DNA of 45,006 bases from contig VBPL01000014.1 in the NCBI GenBank assembly GCA_005877205.1, positions 1-45,006 of the forward strand. The letters are read 5' to 3'. A model generated the notes under the pieces. It was not told the origin of the DNA and did not search any database. It saw only the letters and a program-made list of their open reading frames with translations. Below, in pieces: positions 25,157 to 33,588 of the stretch. The translations under genes and the position numbers were made by a program. Numbering within the stretch: position 1 is the first letter of the stretch; each line of letters begins with the position of its first letter. The DNA is from Nitrososphaerota archaeon. Lineage in GTDB: Archaea > Thermoproteota > Nitrososphaeria > Nitrososphaerales > Nitrosopumilaceae.

Positions 25157-26146
25157 TTAAAAATTAGTTCCAAGATTTAATTTTATCTTATTCGGAACTT
25201 GGATATTTAACGATTCTTTTAGTCCCTTGTACCTGTTTCTTATTGTTACTTCGGTGACCCCAGCTGCTAATGCAATAACTTTTTGTGTTGTGTCTTCGTT
25301 GTTCATCGTACATGAAAGATATAACGCAGCAGCTGCAAGCCCCATGGGATCTTTTCCTGCAGTAATTTCCATGTTGTTTGCATCCTCTAGAATAGTAAGA
25401 GCTTGTCGTTTTACTTTTTCACTCAGACCAGCCTCGCTTGCTATTCTTGACATACACCGGACTGGGTCTAAGACTGGCATTGTCAGATCAAGTTCTTGTA
25501 AAAGTAACCTATAGCATCTTGAAACATCTTTTCTTTTTACATTGATTTGACGCGCAACTTCGCTCAATGTCCTAGGTGTACCAGTATCTCTGCATGCCAA
25601 ATATAGTGCCGCAGCAATAAGCCCTGGAATTGATCTACCCTTGGCAAGACCTTTTTCTAGTGCTTTTCTGTAAATATACGCAGTTTTTTCTATTAGTGAG
25701 TCGGAAATCGCAAGCTTATCTTTTAGTCTGTCAAGTTCACTAAAGGCCTGTCTAAAATTTTTGTCAATAGAGCTATGAACCTGACTTCTGCCATCCCATG
25801 TCCTAAGACGCTTTATGGTACTTTTCATAGATGCTGATAGGGGCTTTCCAGTCGAGTCCGAGTTTTCATGACCAATTATGGTTGCAAGCCCCATGTCGTG
25901 CACTGCAAGCGAGGTTGGCATGCCTGTTCTTGCTTTATCATCATATTCCTCTTTTGAGAACGCCCGCAGGTCAGGACCTGAATTGTCAACACGTTCAGTA
26001 ATAACAAAGCCACATCCTCCACAAAATCTTTCTCCAGTAACACCATCAGTTACCATCAAACTCTTTCCACAGCGTGAGCAACGTCTATCAATATCAGAAT
26101 ATGGTAAAAACATACGACTCGTTACATGTACACGGTTGTCTACCAA
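25157..26146 (-). CDS. tfb: Transcription initiation factor TFB (second paralogue)
   Basis: This second TFB has 329 residues: zinc ribbon RRCSRCGKSLMVTDGVTGER with a second C-x2-C (CGGCG), the linker with AFSKEEYDDKARTGMP, and two cyclin folds (about 120-215 and 225-315). The RLRTWDGRSQVHS and NVKRKDVSRCYRLLLQEL blocks are typical. It differs clearly from the copy at 17352-18323 in the ribbon and in the B-reader region, so promoter choice may differ. The frame starts at TTG 26146, with an ATG at 26113. It converges on cdc48. Confidence 0.92.
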   Translation of the reverse strand: MVDNRVHVTSRMFLPYSDIDRRCSRCGKSLMVTDGVTGERFCGGCGFVITERVDNSGPDLRAFSKEEYDDKARTGMPTSLAVHDMGLATIIGHENSDSTGKPLSASMKSTIKRLRTWDGRSQVHSSIDKNFRQAFSELDRLKDKLAISDSLIEKTAYIYRKALEKGLAKGRSIPGLIAAALYLACRDTGTPRTLSEVARQINVKRKDVSRCYRLLLQELDLTMPVLDPVRCMSRIASEAGLSEKVKRQALTILEDANNMEITAGKDPMGLAAAALYLSCTMNNEDTTQKVIALAAGVTEVTIRNRYKGLKESLNIQVPNKIKLNLGTNF

Positions 26147-26268
26147 TAAGAACTGTGTGGTATTGTTGCGATTTTCTTAGTTTGATCCACTAACTGCAAA
26201 CCAGCAGTCTATAATTTTTCTGCAAAAAGATTCTGTATTTCTTGATCGGTTTCAGCATATCCAGCCTC

Positions 26269-26664
26269 CTATTCTTTCTCTAACTTCAAGGCACATGAAT
26301 TGATGCAATATCTCATCCTCGTAGGACCTGGACCGTCGTCAAAGACATGACCAAGGTGAGCCCCGCACTTGTCGCAGGTAACCTCTACTCTATGCATGAA
26401 ATGGCTATTTTCGTCGTTCTCTGCTATGTTGGACTCGTTAGTTGGTTTGGTAAAGCTTGGCCAACCTGTACCAGAATCAAACTTGTCGTCCGACTTGAAA
26501 AGAACATTGCCGCAACATACACATTTGTACGTTCCTTTCTCTTTGGAATCAACGTACTCACCTGTAAATGGCATCTCTGTGTCTTTCTTTCTGGTAACTA
26601 GGTATTGTTCTGGAGTAAGTTGCTTCTTCCATTCCTCCTCGCTTTTGGAAATCTTTTCTGTCAT
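26269..26664 (-). CDS. msrB: Peptide methionine sulfoxide reductase MsrB
   Basis: MsrB reduces the R form of methionine sulfoxide in proteins. The 131-residue protein has two zinc pairs (Cys48/Cys51 and Cys97/Cys100), the block FDSGTGWPSFTKP, HRVEVTCDKCGAHLGHVFDD, and the catalytic RYCINS with Cys120. A further Cys at 124 (NSCAL) is unusual, because that position is normally Ala or Ser, and it could act as a resolving residue. It lies 17 bases downstream of msrA on the same strand, so the two form an operon. Confidence 0.95.
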   Translation of the reverse strand: MTEKISKSEEEWKKQLTPEQYLVTRKKDTEMPFTGEYVDSKEKGTYKCVCCGNVLFKSDDKFDSGTGWPSFTKPTNESNIAENDENSHFMHRVEVTCDKCGAHLGHVFDDGPGPTRMRYCINSCALKLEKE

Positions 26665-26680
26665 AAATTCACTCTTCTTT

Positions 26681-27178
26681 TTACTCCATCACTGGATGTG
26701 TGTAGCAGCTACCGCCACCCATTTTCATATAGTATTTTTGATGGTATTCTTCAGCTTGGTAAAATGCTGACGCAGGTACAATCTCAGTCACAATCTTATT
26801 TTTGAATCGGCCAGATTTCTCAAGAGATTCTTTTGAGTTTCTGGCAATCTGTTCTTGTTCTGGAGTATGAAAGGCAATCATGGAACGATATTGAGAACCA
26901 ATGTCCGGTCCTTGCCTGTCCAGCGTTGTCGGATTGTGAATAGACCAGAATACCTCAACCAGTTTTTCATATGAAACCTCTATTGGATCGTATTCTACTT
27001 GAACAGCTTCTGCGTGTCCTGTCTTATTGGAACAGACATCATGATATGTCGGATTCTCAAATTTTCCTCCCGTGTATCCTACCACAGTTGACGTGACACC
27101 TTTTATTTGTCTAAAGGCTTCTTCTACGCCCCAGAAACATCCTGCGGCAAATGTTGCTAGTTGAGTATTTTTGTTCAT
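26681..27178 (-). CDS. msrA: Peptide methionine sulfoxide reductase MsrA
   Basis: MsrA reduces the S form of methionine sulfoxide. The 165-residue protein has the catalytic GCFWG with Cys14, then [31 protein letters not shown], and [17 protein letters not shown], all standard. No Cys close to the C-terminus matches the usual resolving pair except the one in GGGSCYTHP. It is the first gene of the msrA-msrB operon, and the 5' region faces the ncRNA candidate. Confidence 0.95.
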   Translation of the reverse strand: MNKNTQLATFAAGCFWGVEEAFRQIKGVTSTVVGYTGGKFENPTYHDVCSNKTGHAEAVQVEYDPIEVSYEKLVEVFWSIHNPTTLDRQGPDIGSQYRSMIAFHTPEQEQIARNSKESLEKSGRFKNKIVTEIVPASAFYQAEEYHQKYYMKMGGGSCYTHPVME

Positions 27179-27309
27179 GATGTCAATTATCTCTCTTCAT
27201 ATAATTACATTATTCCAGATCGAATCCAAATTGCTATCAGTTTCATCTCATCTTGGATATTTATCAATTTTTTTATTCCCTTTGAACAACATTTGTTCAA
27301 AATAGGAAA

Positions 27310-27544
27310 AAGGCCATCCGCCTTTCGGTGGAATGTGGCTTTCCTTTGAAGCGGTGCCACGGTCTTGCATATTACTCGCTACTCGGTTTGCCCTCGCCAA
27401 CACTTCTGAAGATTTTCATGTGTTGCCACATAGTTTTCCGTGCAGAAGCGTGTGTGGTCACTTATCTGGCCAGAAGATCAAGCCTTCGCCTGGTCTTCAA
27501 ATTCGACAAGCGCATCTTCACCTTTGCCGGTCGGATGGTACAGT
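27310..27544 (-). ncRNA. Candidate structured RNA of about 230 nt
   Basis: This GC-rich block has no convincing coding frame. In plus coordinates, CCATCCG 27314-27320 pairs with CGGATGG 27532-27538 to close the ends. Inside are CTTCTG 27403-27408 with CAGAAG 27443-27448, ATGTG 27418-27422 with CACAT 27427-27431 (loop GCAA on the minus strand, a GNRA tetraloop), and GAAGA 27473-27477 with TCTTC 27494-27498 around a GAAG-capped stem. The minus strand is favoured: a TATATTGA box at 27567-27574 gives a start near 27544, and a T5 run follows the 3' closing stem. RNase P or SRP RNA were considered, but their hallmark motifs are not visible. Confidence 0.45.
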
Positions 27545-27659
27545 ATATTTTAAGATAAAAAACCGATCAATATAGATCATGTATATCTAAATGATTGTAA
27601 TTGAGTTCTAAATCAAGATATTTAGCAGCAGTGTTCTAGCAGTACGTGAATTTTAATCA

Positions 27660-28394
27660 CTAATTGTATTGGCTAAACGAATCTAAACCGTTTCTTCTAT
27701 CGCTCTTGTCGCTTACAGTTTTTAGTATCTTGGTAATCTGTTCGAGTATACGGTAAGCGCTTAACATTGCATCTGCTTTATTTTTCTCGCCGACAGCATT
27801 GCTTTCTATGATTGCGTATCTTGAAATTATCTTCATATTAACTTGAAACCTATCGCTGTTTTCCCATTGCAAAACATAGCCTCCGTCTCCTTCGACAAGC
27901 CCTATCCAGCGAAGATTTCCAAACCACTTACCTACAAGTCGATTTACTACCTGTTCGGCCTTTACAGTTGTTGGAATGTACAACTGAAGTATCTGTGTGA
28001 ACTGAAGATACTGTTTTGATATTCTCTTTGATAAATTCTCGAGGTCAATTCTTGATTTGTTGACCAAGATCGACCTGAGGTTCTTGCTTAGTTTATAACC
28101 ATTTTCTGTTCTCTGTACAAGACCTGCATCTTCCAGTCTGTGCAATGCTCGTGATAGACTCTGTTGATGCATTCCTAACTTTCTTGCAAGACCGTTGAAA
28201 GTATACTGCTTATCATTTATGTCACTGTCTTGGTTAAGCAATGATAATATCTTCTTATCATTTGTGTGAAAATCATCAAGAGATATTCCTGTAGAGTCAT
28301 CAATTACAATTTGTACAATTTTATCGTCTACTGTTATTTGCTTCTCGCCTATAGCTTTATCCTCTTTTTCAGCGCCGGTTTCTGTGTTTTCCAT
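27660..28394 (-). CDS. Winged-helix transcription regulator
   Basis: The 244-residue protein starts with an acidic, poorly ordered segment and then a winged helix at about residues 60-105 (FNGLARKLGMHQQSLSRALH, then RLEDAGLVQRTENGYKLS). A helical region follows (about 115-145) and an alpha/beta C-terminal domain with WFGNLRWIGLVEGDGGYVLQ. The C-terminal domain is not one I can name. A short gap separates it from the zinc-ribbon gene upstream on the same strand. Confidence 0.7.
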   Translation of the reverse strand: MENTETGAEKEDKAIGEKQITVDDKIVQIVIDDSTGISLDDFHTNDKKILSLLNQDSDINDKQYTFNGLARKLGMHQQSLSRALHRLEDAGLVQRTENGYKLSKNLRSILVNKSRIDLENLSKRISKQYLQFTQILQLYIPTTVKAEQVVNRLVGKWFGNLRWIGLVEGDGGYVLQWENSDRFQVNMKIISRYAIIESNAVGEKNKADAMLSAYRILEQITKILKTVSDKSDRRNGLDSFSQYN

Positions 28395-28420
28395 CTATAT
28401 ACCACTTGTAGGCGTGTTAG

Positions 28421-28729
28421 TTATTTAAGCCTAGGCAGGGGTACTACTGGACTAGTATTTCCGATCGCTTTGCTTATTGACTTCATGAGGTCATTTGTTT
28501 TTGCAAATATAGCAGAATTATACAACCTATTGAATCTGTTTTTCCTAGACCTTGTGTTTCTTGAGGCCAATCGAAGTTTATTGTTACAACATGGACAACG
28601 ATAAATACTATACAAGTTAACATCAACAAATATTCCACATATTGAACATGGCCTCTGGCCCGCAGCAAAACGATAGCCGTCTGATGGTTTTTTAGCAGCA
28701 AATCTATAACAAATTCCCTTACACCTCAA
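28421..28729 (-). CDS. Thaumarchaeal zinc-ribbon protein
   Basis: The 102-residue protein has the pattern MRCKGICYRF, A-x-K-P-S-D-G-Y-R-F-A-A-G-Q-x-P-C-S-x-C, and then YRCPCCNNKLRLASRNTRSR. I recognise this as a family that is multiplied in Nitrososphaerales genomes, with C-K-G-I-C at the front and C-P-C-C at the second knuckle. Function is unknown; nucleic-acid or protein binding is inferred from the zinc sites. The start is a TTG at 28729, with a GTATAAAA box about 45 bases upstream, so there is a short leader. Confidence 0.7.
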   Translation of the reverse strand: MRCKGICYRFAAKKPSDGYRFAAGQRPCSICGIFVDVNLYSIYRCPCCNNKLRLASRNTRSRKNRFNRLYNSAIFAKTNDLMKSISKAIGNTSPVVPLPRLK

Positions 28730-28963
28730 TTTAGGTTACCTCAGTTCCTGACTTTCCAGGTGGTCCATGTTTTATACATATTATTCCCAGTTAAAGAGAC
28801 TAGCAGTCATAAAACCTAGTCACATCTATAGTACAGATGTACAAAAATGGCATTGTAAAGAATTATTTTCTTCTTACCATTGCGATAATAGCATAAATTA
28901 ATCTAGTGGCAACAAACTGTGGACCTCAATACTACGCGGTTGTGTCTTCGTGGAGGTGCAAAT

Positions 28964-29914
28964 TTATCCTTTTATTCCATATCCAACAAGTACTGAATAG
29001 CATCCAAGACCGCATTCTTCACAAATTGGTTTCATGGATTCTTTTTCTGCACTTCCTATACAACAAGGTCTTTTCTCTCGTCCCATATGATCAACTGAAA
29101 GTATGGCCCATGTTGGACAATCAATTGGTATGGTGCCCTTTCCTCCCCAATTTCTCTTCATCAGTTCCAGCTGATAAGTAGGATTTATGATATAATCATC
29201 GTCATACTTGTCTTTCATATCAATAATATCGTCAACAACCTTTGTTCTCTCAGGGCCAAAGGGAAACCAAAGTGGATCATTTTTCATAAATGGTGTGTGA
29301 AATTGGAATCCAATTTTATTTGAGTAATCGTACCATTCGTCTATAACATCTTTAACAGTCTTATAGTTTAGTGAGTTGATAGTCATTGTAATCCAGATAT
29401 CTTTCCATGCCTTTTCCCCATTGTTGTTGACATAATCAAGTATGTTCTTTCTTGTGCGCTCCCACGTTCCCTCTCCGCGTATTTTGTCGTGAATTTTCTG
29501 TGTGCCATCTATTGAAATCCAATAGAAGTATAGATTCTTAATGCGTTTTAGTGGCAGCGTTCCGTTTGTAACTATTGAGATTCGTTTTGGAAACTGTTTT
29601 ACAAATAGTTCTATCACATCTGGTCTAAGAGTAGGCTCTCCACCAACGAGGGTAATTATGAAGACATGATTTTTCTTAAATTTCTCGTCTATTACCTTTT
29701 GCCACTGTTCTACTGTAAGCTCGTCATTCTCTTTTCTGTTAAGCCACCAATAACAATGTTCACAGTGCAAATTACACACGTTGATGATATCAGCAGAGCC
29801 ATAGAGCGGACTGTGTTTGTTAAATAATTTGTAAGCTGCAAATTTACTAAATAGATGAACGTAACATGGTGTTTCTTGAATTATCTGTCTTAAACCTCTT
29901 CCCATTATTTCCAT
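28964..29914 (-). CDS. Radical SAM enzyme with C-terminal Cys region
   Basis: The 316-residue protein has the cluster motif CNLHCEHCYWW at about residues 48-56, the SAM-binding GGEPTLR near 91-97, and a strand VTNGTLPL. The C-terminal part has further Cys residues (IDCPTWAI, RPCCIGSAEKE, PICEECGLGCYS), suggesting a SPASM-like auxiliary cluster. The general shape is that of HpnH- or MoaA-like members. No precursor peptide gene is next to it, and substrates cannot be read. A CTTTTAAGG box lies about 30 bases upstream of the ATG. Confidence 0.75.
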   Translation of the reverse strand: MEIMGRGLRQIIQETPCYVHLFSKFAAYKLFNKHSPLYGSADIINVCNLHCEHCYWWLNRKENDELTVEQWQKVIDEKFKKNHVFIITLVGGEPTLRPDVIELFVKQFPKRISIVTNGTLPLKRIKNLYFYWISIDGTQKIHDKIRGEGTWERTRKNILDYVNNNGEKAWKDIWITMTINSLNYKTVKDVIDEWYDYSNKIGFQFHTPFMKNDPLWFPFGPERTKVVDDIIDMKDKYDDDYIINPTYQLELMKRNWGGKGTIPIDCPTWAILSVDHMGREKRPCCIGSAEKESMKPICEECGLGCYSVLVGYGIKG

Positions 29915-30036
29915 ATTCTATCTGGGATATGTCGTAGTCCTTAAAAGATGTTAGTATTTCAAAACCAGAGCGAGGGTGGCAAATTTACTGAGTATAATTG
30001 TCTAAAGTACAGATATGAAAAGAAAAATGAGTGGAG

Positions 30037-30828
30037 CTACTGATCTCCAATTAAGAAAATGACATTTACAGTAGTTGTTACTTCTTGATTTGATGTAAAT
30101 ACAGGTGTAGATTTTTCCATCAGAGATGCTCCTGCGCTATAGTATGTCGGCGGAGGTGGCATATTGAATTCCGAGAGGCTCACCATTTTTACACCAATCA
30201 TCTTCTGGCTTAGCGGATCAAGTGCCTTTTCTGCCCGAGACTTTGCATTCAAGACAGCCTTGCTCAAGAGATCATCCTGAATACTTTGCTCCTTTTCCGG
30301 AGAAAGTGAGAATGATACATTATCTACTCTGTTTGCGCCTGCGTTTGCTGCAGTATCAATAATGTTTCCCGCCAGTGAAAGCTTTGTAGTCTTCACATAC
30401 AGAGTATTTGATGCTCTGTATCCTGCCAGCACGTTCTTATGAATTCCTGTACGAGGATCTGGAATCGTATCGTTGTAGATAGGATATACGGAGAAGCCAG
30501 CTGTGCTTATCTCCTCTTTGGTAATTCCAAGGTTTTGCACGGCAGAAACCACGGTATCCATTATTTGGGCGTTTGAGCTTATGGCTTCCTGAGCTGTCTT
30601 GCTTTCGGTGTCAACTCCAAACTGTACCGTCACAAGATCCGGCAAAACTGATGTTGTAGCAGTTCCGGTGACAGAAATTGTTCTCTCTCTTGACGGATAT
30701 AGATTAGGTACTTGTTGTCCGTAGGCTTCGTCTTTAGATGCCTGCATGCTGGTAAACACTGCTGTTGAAACGATTAGAATTGCAGCAAGTGTAGCTAACA
30801 CGATTTTGTTTTTGGTTGTCATTAGCAT
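30037..30828 (-). CDS. SIMPL-domain (DUF541) secreted protein
   Basis: The 263-residue protein has a signal anchor (about residues 7-28) followed by the SIMPL domain: RTISVTGTATTSVLPDLVTV, then NLGITKEEISTAGFSVYPIY, and AGYRASNTLYVKT. It is the periplasmic/extracytoplasmic type widespread in bacteria and archaea, with no settled function. The final segment carries the usual EVTTTVNVIFLI strand. The frame starts at 30828 or at the ATG 30822, two codons later. Confidence 0.85.
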   Translation of the reverse strand: MLMTTKNKIVLATLAAILIVSTAVFTSMQASKDEAYGQQVPNLYPSRERTISVTGTATTSVLPDLVTVQFGVDTESKTAQEAISSNAQIMDTVVSAVQNLGITKEEISTAGFSVYPIYNDTIPDPRTGIHKNVLAGYRASNTLYVKTTKLSLAGNIIDTAANAGANRVDNVSFSLSPEKEQSIQDDLLSKAVLNAKSRAEKALDPLSQKMIGVKMVSLSEFNMPPPPTYYSAGASLMEKSTPVFTSNQEVTTTVNVIFLIGDQ

Positions 30829-30954
30829 TATAGTAAATAACAGTGTTTATAGGCTTTGATTAAATTTCATTTTAACTTAATTTTTTTATAAATAATTGTA
30901 AAATTATTTCATATATCATGCATTTTGTATTTTCTTCGTATTGGTAAGAAAATT

Positions 30955-31680
30955 CTAGTTTTTCACTGTTTGAAGTCTTTGTTTTCGTCTCTTAATATAA
31001 CGAAGTACAAAAAAGACAACACAGAATGCTACAGCACCACCCAGTAACGCAAGTAAAATCATTGTAGGTTCTGCTGCAAAAATTGAAGGCTCTGAAGGCG
31101 AAGAAGGCACTGTCGTCATTGAACCACCGGTGGGTGCAGCTTCACGCAAAGATTCTGTAGCCTGTGGAAGATTTTTTGCTGCCATTTGCGGAACTGTGAC
31201 AGGTTCATTTGGAATCTGACTTTTTTCAGCAACATAGACTGTAGAGCTTCCAACAATGAACGCCGCAATACCAGCCAAATAATGACGTAATTGCAATAGA
31301 ACAGTTTCCTTTTTTGATTTTGAGACATTGCTTTCTGTTGCGTTTTCAGCTGGAACAATCACAAGCGCAGTCTTTACTGGTCCATAATATTTCATCTGCT
31401 TATTTTTTGAGCTCATCTCAACCTTTTCTACTTTGATCAAACCAACGCTCAAAAGTCGATTTATGTGCCAATTTACAAGTGGAAGCGATATGTTTAGTGC
31501 TTTTGCTAGATCATTCGTGCTTGCTATTCCTTGAGATATCTTTCCAAAGATTGCCCTTCCTGTATCGTTTGCAAGCTCTTCTCCTATTATCTTGATTCTC
31601 TCATCTTCCGTACTGATTACCTCTATGTACTCCTCTGCTTTTACCGATAGATCTGAATCCTTGTCTATATTCTCAGACAT
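30955..31680 (-). CDS. Membrane-bound winged-helix protein
   Basis: From the ATG at 31680 this is 241 residues. The N-terminal half is an ArsR-like winged helix (GRAIFGKISQGIASTNDLAK, then ISLPLVNWHINRLLSVGLIK). A hydrophobic helix (about 132-150), a Pro/Ser/Ala-rich loop with repeated acidic residues (about 155-205), and a second helix (about 209-230) with a KRRKQR tail follow. This implies a regulator that is fixed in the membrane and may sense an outside signal. The start is chosen because a CATTTTAAGG box at 31701-31710 is centred 26 bases upstream of it. Confidence 0.75.
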   Translation of the reverse strand: MSENIDKDSDLSVKAEEYIEVISTEDERIKIIGEELANDTGRAIFGKISQGIASTNDLAKALNISLPLVNWHINRLLSVGLIKVEKVEMSSKNKQMKYYGPVKTALVIVPAENATESNVSKSKKETVLLQLRHYLAGIAAFIVGSSTVYVAEKSQIPNEPVTVPQMAAKNLPQATESLREAAPTGGSMTTVPSSPSEPSIFAAEPTMILLALLGGAVAFCVVFFVLRYIKRRKQRLQTVKN

Positions 31681-31911
31681 CATTTCCCTTGTCCATTTCC
31701 CCTTAAAATGCCTTAACAATATGCTTCACTGATGGATTATACGCAATTTTTATAATCTCTATTAACAAGCACTATCAATTTACAAGCTCCTTAATTGACA
31801 CTAATAGAAAATGTAAAAATACTATTCGGTCGTCTGCAACATAGGAGAATGTTTCCAATCTTGTTTTCCATATGGGGATGCGTGCCCGAAATCTCGAAAG
31901 ATTGCGTGGAC

Positions 31912-32187
31912 ATGACCAATGCGGCTTCCACATACTTAGGCATTATAGCGGGAACAATAATCGGCGCGGTGATAAGTTGGTGGATATACAATAGACAGAA
32001 GAAGACGGCAGAGATACAAGATCACATATTATGTCGTATCAAAGAGTTGGAAGAAAATCATGGTGACATTTTAAAGAAGCTTGAAGATTTCGATGAAAAA
32101 CACGAGTCGTCCTTTGACTTGATACAAGAATTGAACAAGAAGATTGATGCTATAATCAAAAAATCTGATACTGATTCTCCACAATAG
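31912..32187 (+). CDS. Membrane-anchored coiled-coil protein
   Basis: From the ATG at 31912 it is 91 residues: a transmembrane helix (STYLGIIAGTIIGAVISWWI), a basic stop-transfer sequence, and a long charged helix (RIKELEENHGDILKKLEDFD and onward) with coiled-coil character. The frame is open to 31795, with another ATG at 31849, and the longer forms would add a poor hydrophobic stretch, so the start is uncertain. The family is unknown. It is divergent from the membrane winged-helix gene. Confidence 0.5.
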   Translation: MTNAASTYLGIIAGTIIGAVISWWIYNRQKKTAEIQDHILCRIKELEENHGDILKKLEDFDEKHESSFDLIQELNKKIDAIIKKSDTDSPQ

Positions 32188-32233
32188 CCTGATTATTTGC
32201 TTTTACAGTTACTAGTGACGCTTCAGTCCAAGA

Positions 32234-33097
32234 TCATTGAATAGAATCAGATTTTTCCCAACAACAGTCAAACAGCATATTCATCGATTCTGAAAGTGCC
32301 TTTGAATCTGTCCAAATAGAAAAGACATTGCTTGGTGCATGATTTGCGTTTTTTAAGAAAATAAGAACTTCTGAATCACTTACTACAAAGCACTGATTTT
32401 CTGTCTTATTGTTTGACATGATCCTGATCCTTCGTTTATTGATCTTTCGTGCAAATGCTGGTATCATAGTGACGGGAGTAATTATGAATTTCACATCTGC
32501 GACTGATTTTGACAAAATATCAACAATATCTGAGTGGTAAAAGCTGGATAGGTCCTTCAGAGTGCAAAAAATCTTGATCTCTTCTTTTGCACTTTCGATC
32601 ATCTGTCTAAGTTTGGAATGAATTTGCGGATTACCTTGTAGCATTTGTAACTGTTCTTTTCTTGTGGTGTTCCCTTCTGTAACATACGCTGGTATTTCGT
32701 CCCACAGTTCTACAAGCTTGCTTTCGCGTCTAGCAAGTATATTGATCTTTTCTTTTTCCGCACTTACCAGAGTCTCAATCGTATCCTTCAAAGGTAACGC
32801 GGAATAGATCACAGGCGAAGAAAATTCAGCTGTTATAATTCCATGACTTTGCAATGCATTAAGAATGCCATATGTTTCAGTTCTTGGTAACTCTAAAGCC
32901 TTGAAAATATCAGATGCCTTTTTTGGCCCACATTTTGACAAATATATATATACTTTAGCCTGGTTTGACGACAAACCAAATTTCATAAGTTCCTCTTTCA
33001 CTTTATCTAGCTGTAGCTTGTACTGATAGAGACTCGAATCTGGCTCTGAATCAAAGATGCTCAAATCCGAATTAAAAGCTAGTCTTTCTGCTTGCAT
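32234..33097 (-). CDS. TrmB-family transcription regulator
   Basis: The 287-residue protein has the TrmB winged helix (MKFGLSSNQAKVYIYLSKCG, then KKASDIFKALELPRTETYGI, and LNALQSHGIITAEF), a short helical linker and a C-terminal phospholipase-D-like effector domain (about 160-280). TrmB proteins in archaea often control sugar uptake or metabolism, but many respond to other cues and the target here is not known. The length is normal for the family. Confidence 0.85.
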   Translation of the reverse strand: MQAERLAFNSDLSIFDSEPDSSLYQYKLQLDKVKEELMKFGLSSNQAKVYIYLSKCGPKKASDIFKALELPRTETYGILNALQSHGIITAEFSSPVIYSALPLKDTIETLVSAEKEKINILARRESKLVELWDEIPAYVTEGNTTRKEQLQMLQGNPQIHSKLRQMIESAKEEIKIFCTLKDLSSFYHSDIVDILSKSVADVKFIITPVTMIPAFARKINKRRIRIMSNNKTENQCFVVSDSEVLIFLKNANHAPSNVFSIWTDSKALSESMNMLFDCCWEKSDSIQ

Positions 33098-33296
33098 TAT
33101 TTACCCTCGAATAGGTTTGATCTATATACTATAAAAAATTCCCCTGCCAAAAGTGGGAATTACTATCTCATCAAAAATATTGAGAGTAAAATTGATTCAT
33201 TACTATGACAGACAAGACACGTGAGCCTCTACTTTCACATCTTGCATAATTTGATATTTCCAATCACTTAAAACCAACGCGAGCGTTAGGAGACTG

Positions 33297-33482
33297 TTGG
33301 GTGATTCTGAGCATAACTCTCAAATCGAAAAAGTTGCCGCATTAGTTGTTTCAGACAAGGTCTCTTTTGATGAACAAGACCCACAGAAACTAGAAAAGTA
33401 TCTAAATTATGTAAAAAAACAATATCATCTAAAAGATGAAGATGCAATACAGGTAGTAAACGAGAGGCCCTTTTGTATTTGA
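33297..33482 (+). CDS. Small hypothetical protein
   Basis: This 61-residue protein is acidic and helical, with VVSDKVSFDEQDPQKLEKYL and a C-terminus ERPFCI. The start is a TTG at 33297 with an AGGAG at 33288-33292 nearby, which is one of the few clear Shine-Dalgarno sequences here. The family is unknown. Confidence 0.4.
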   Translation: MGDSEHNSQIEKVAALVVSDKVSFDEQDPQKLEKYLNYVKKQYHLKDEDAIQVVNERPFCI

Positions 33483-33588
33483 AATTGAAAAGCTCTGATT
33501 CCATAGATCCCCTCCAATACGGAGATCAGTTTGGTGCAGGATTCAGTTAATAAATCGACTAGATACTTGCAACAAAAAATAGTGATAG

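Noticed and set aside
27310-27544. Possible RNase P RNA or SRP RNA
   Set aside because: The GAGGAAAGTCC and ACAGAA boxes of RNase P and the GGAAG-x-AGCA loop of SRP helix 8 are not visible on either strand; kept as an unassigned RNA.
27328-27575. Two overlapping plus-strand open frames of 76 and 80 codons
   Set aside because: Both cover the GC-rich stem-forming block, have unnatural Cys/His/Ser-rich composition and no family, so they are better explained by an RNA gene.
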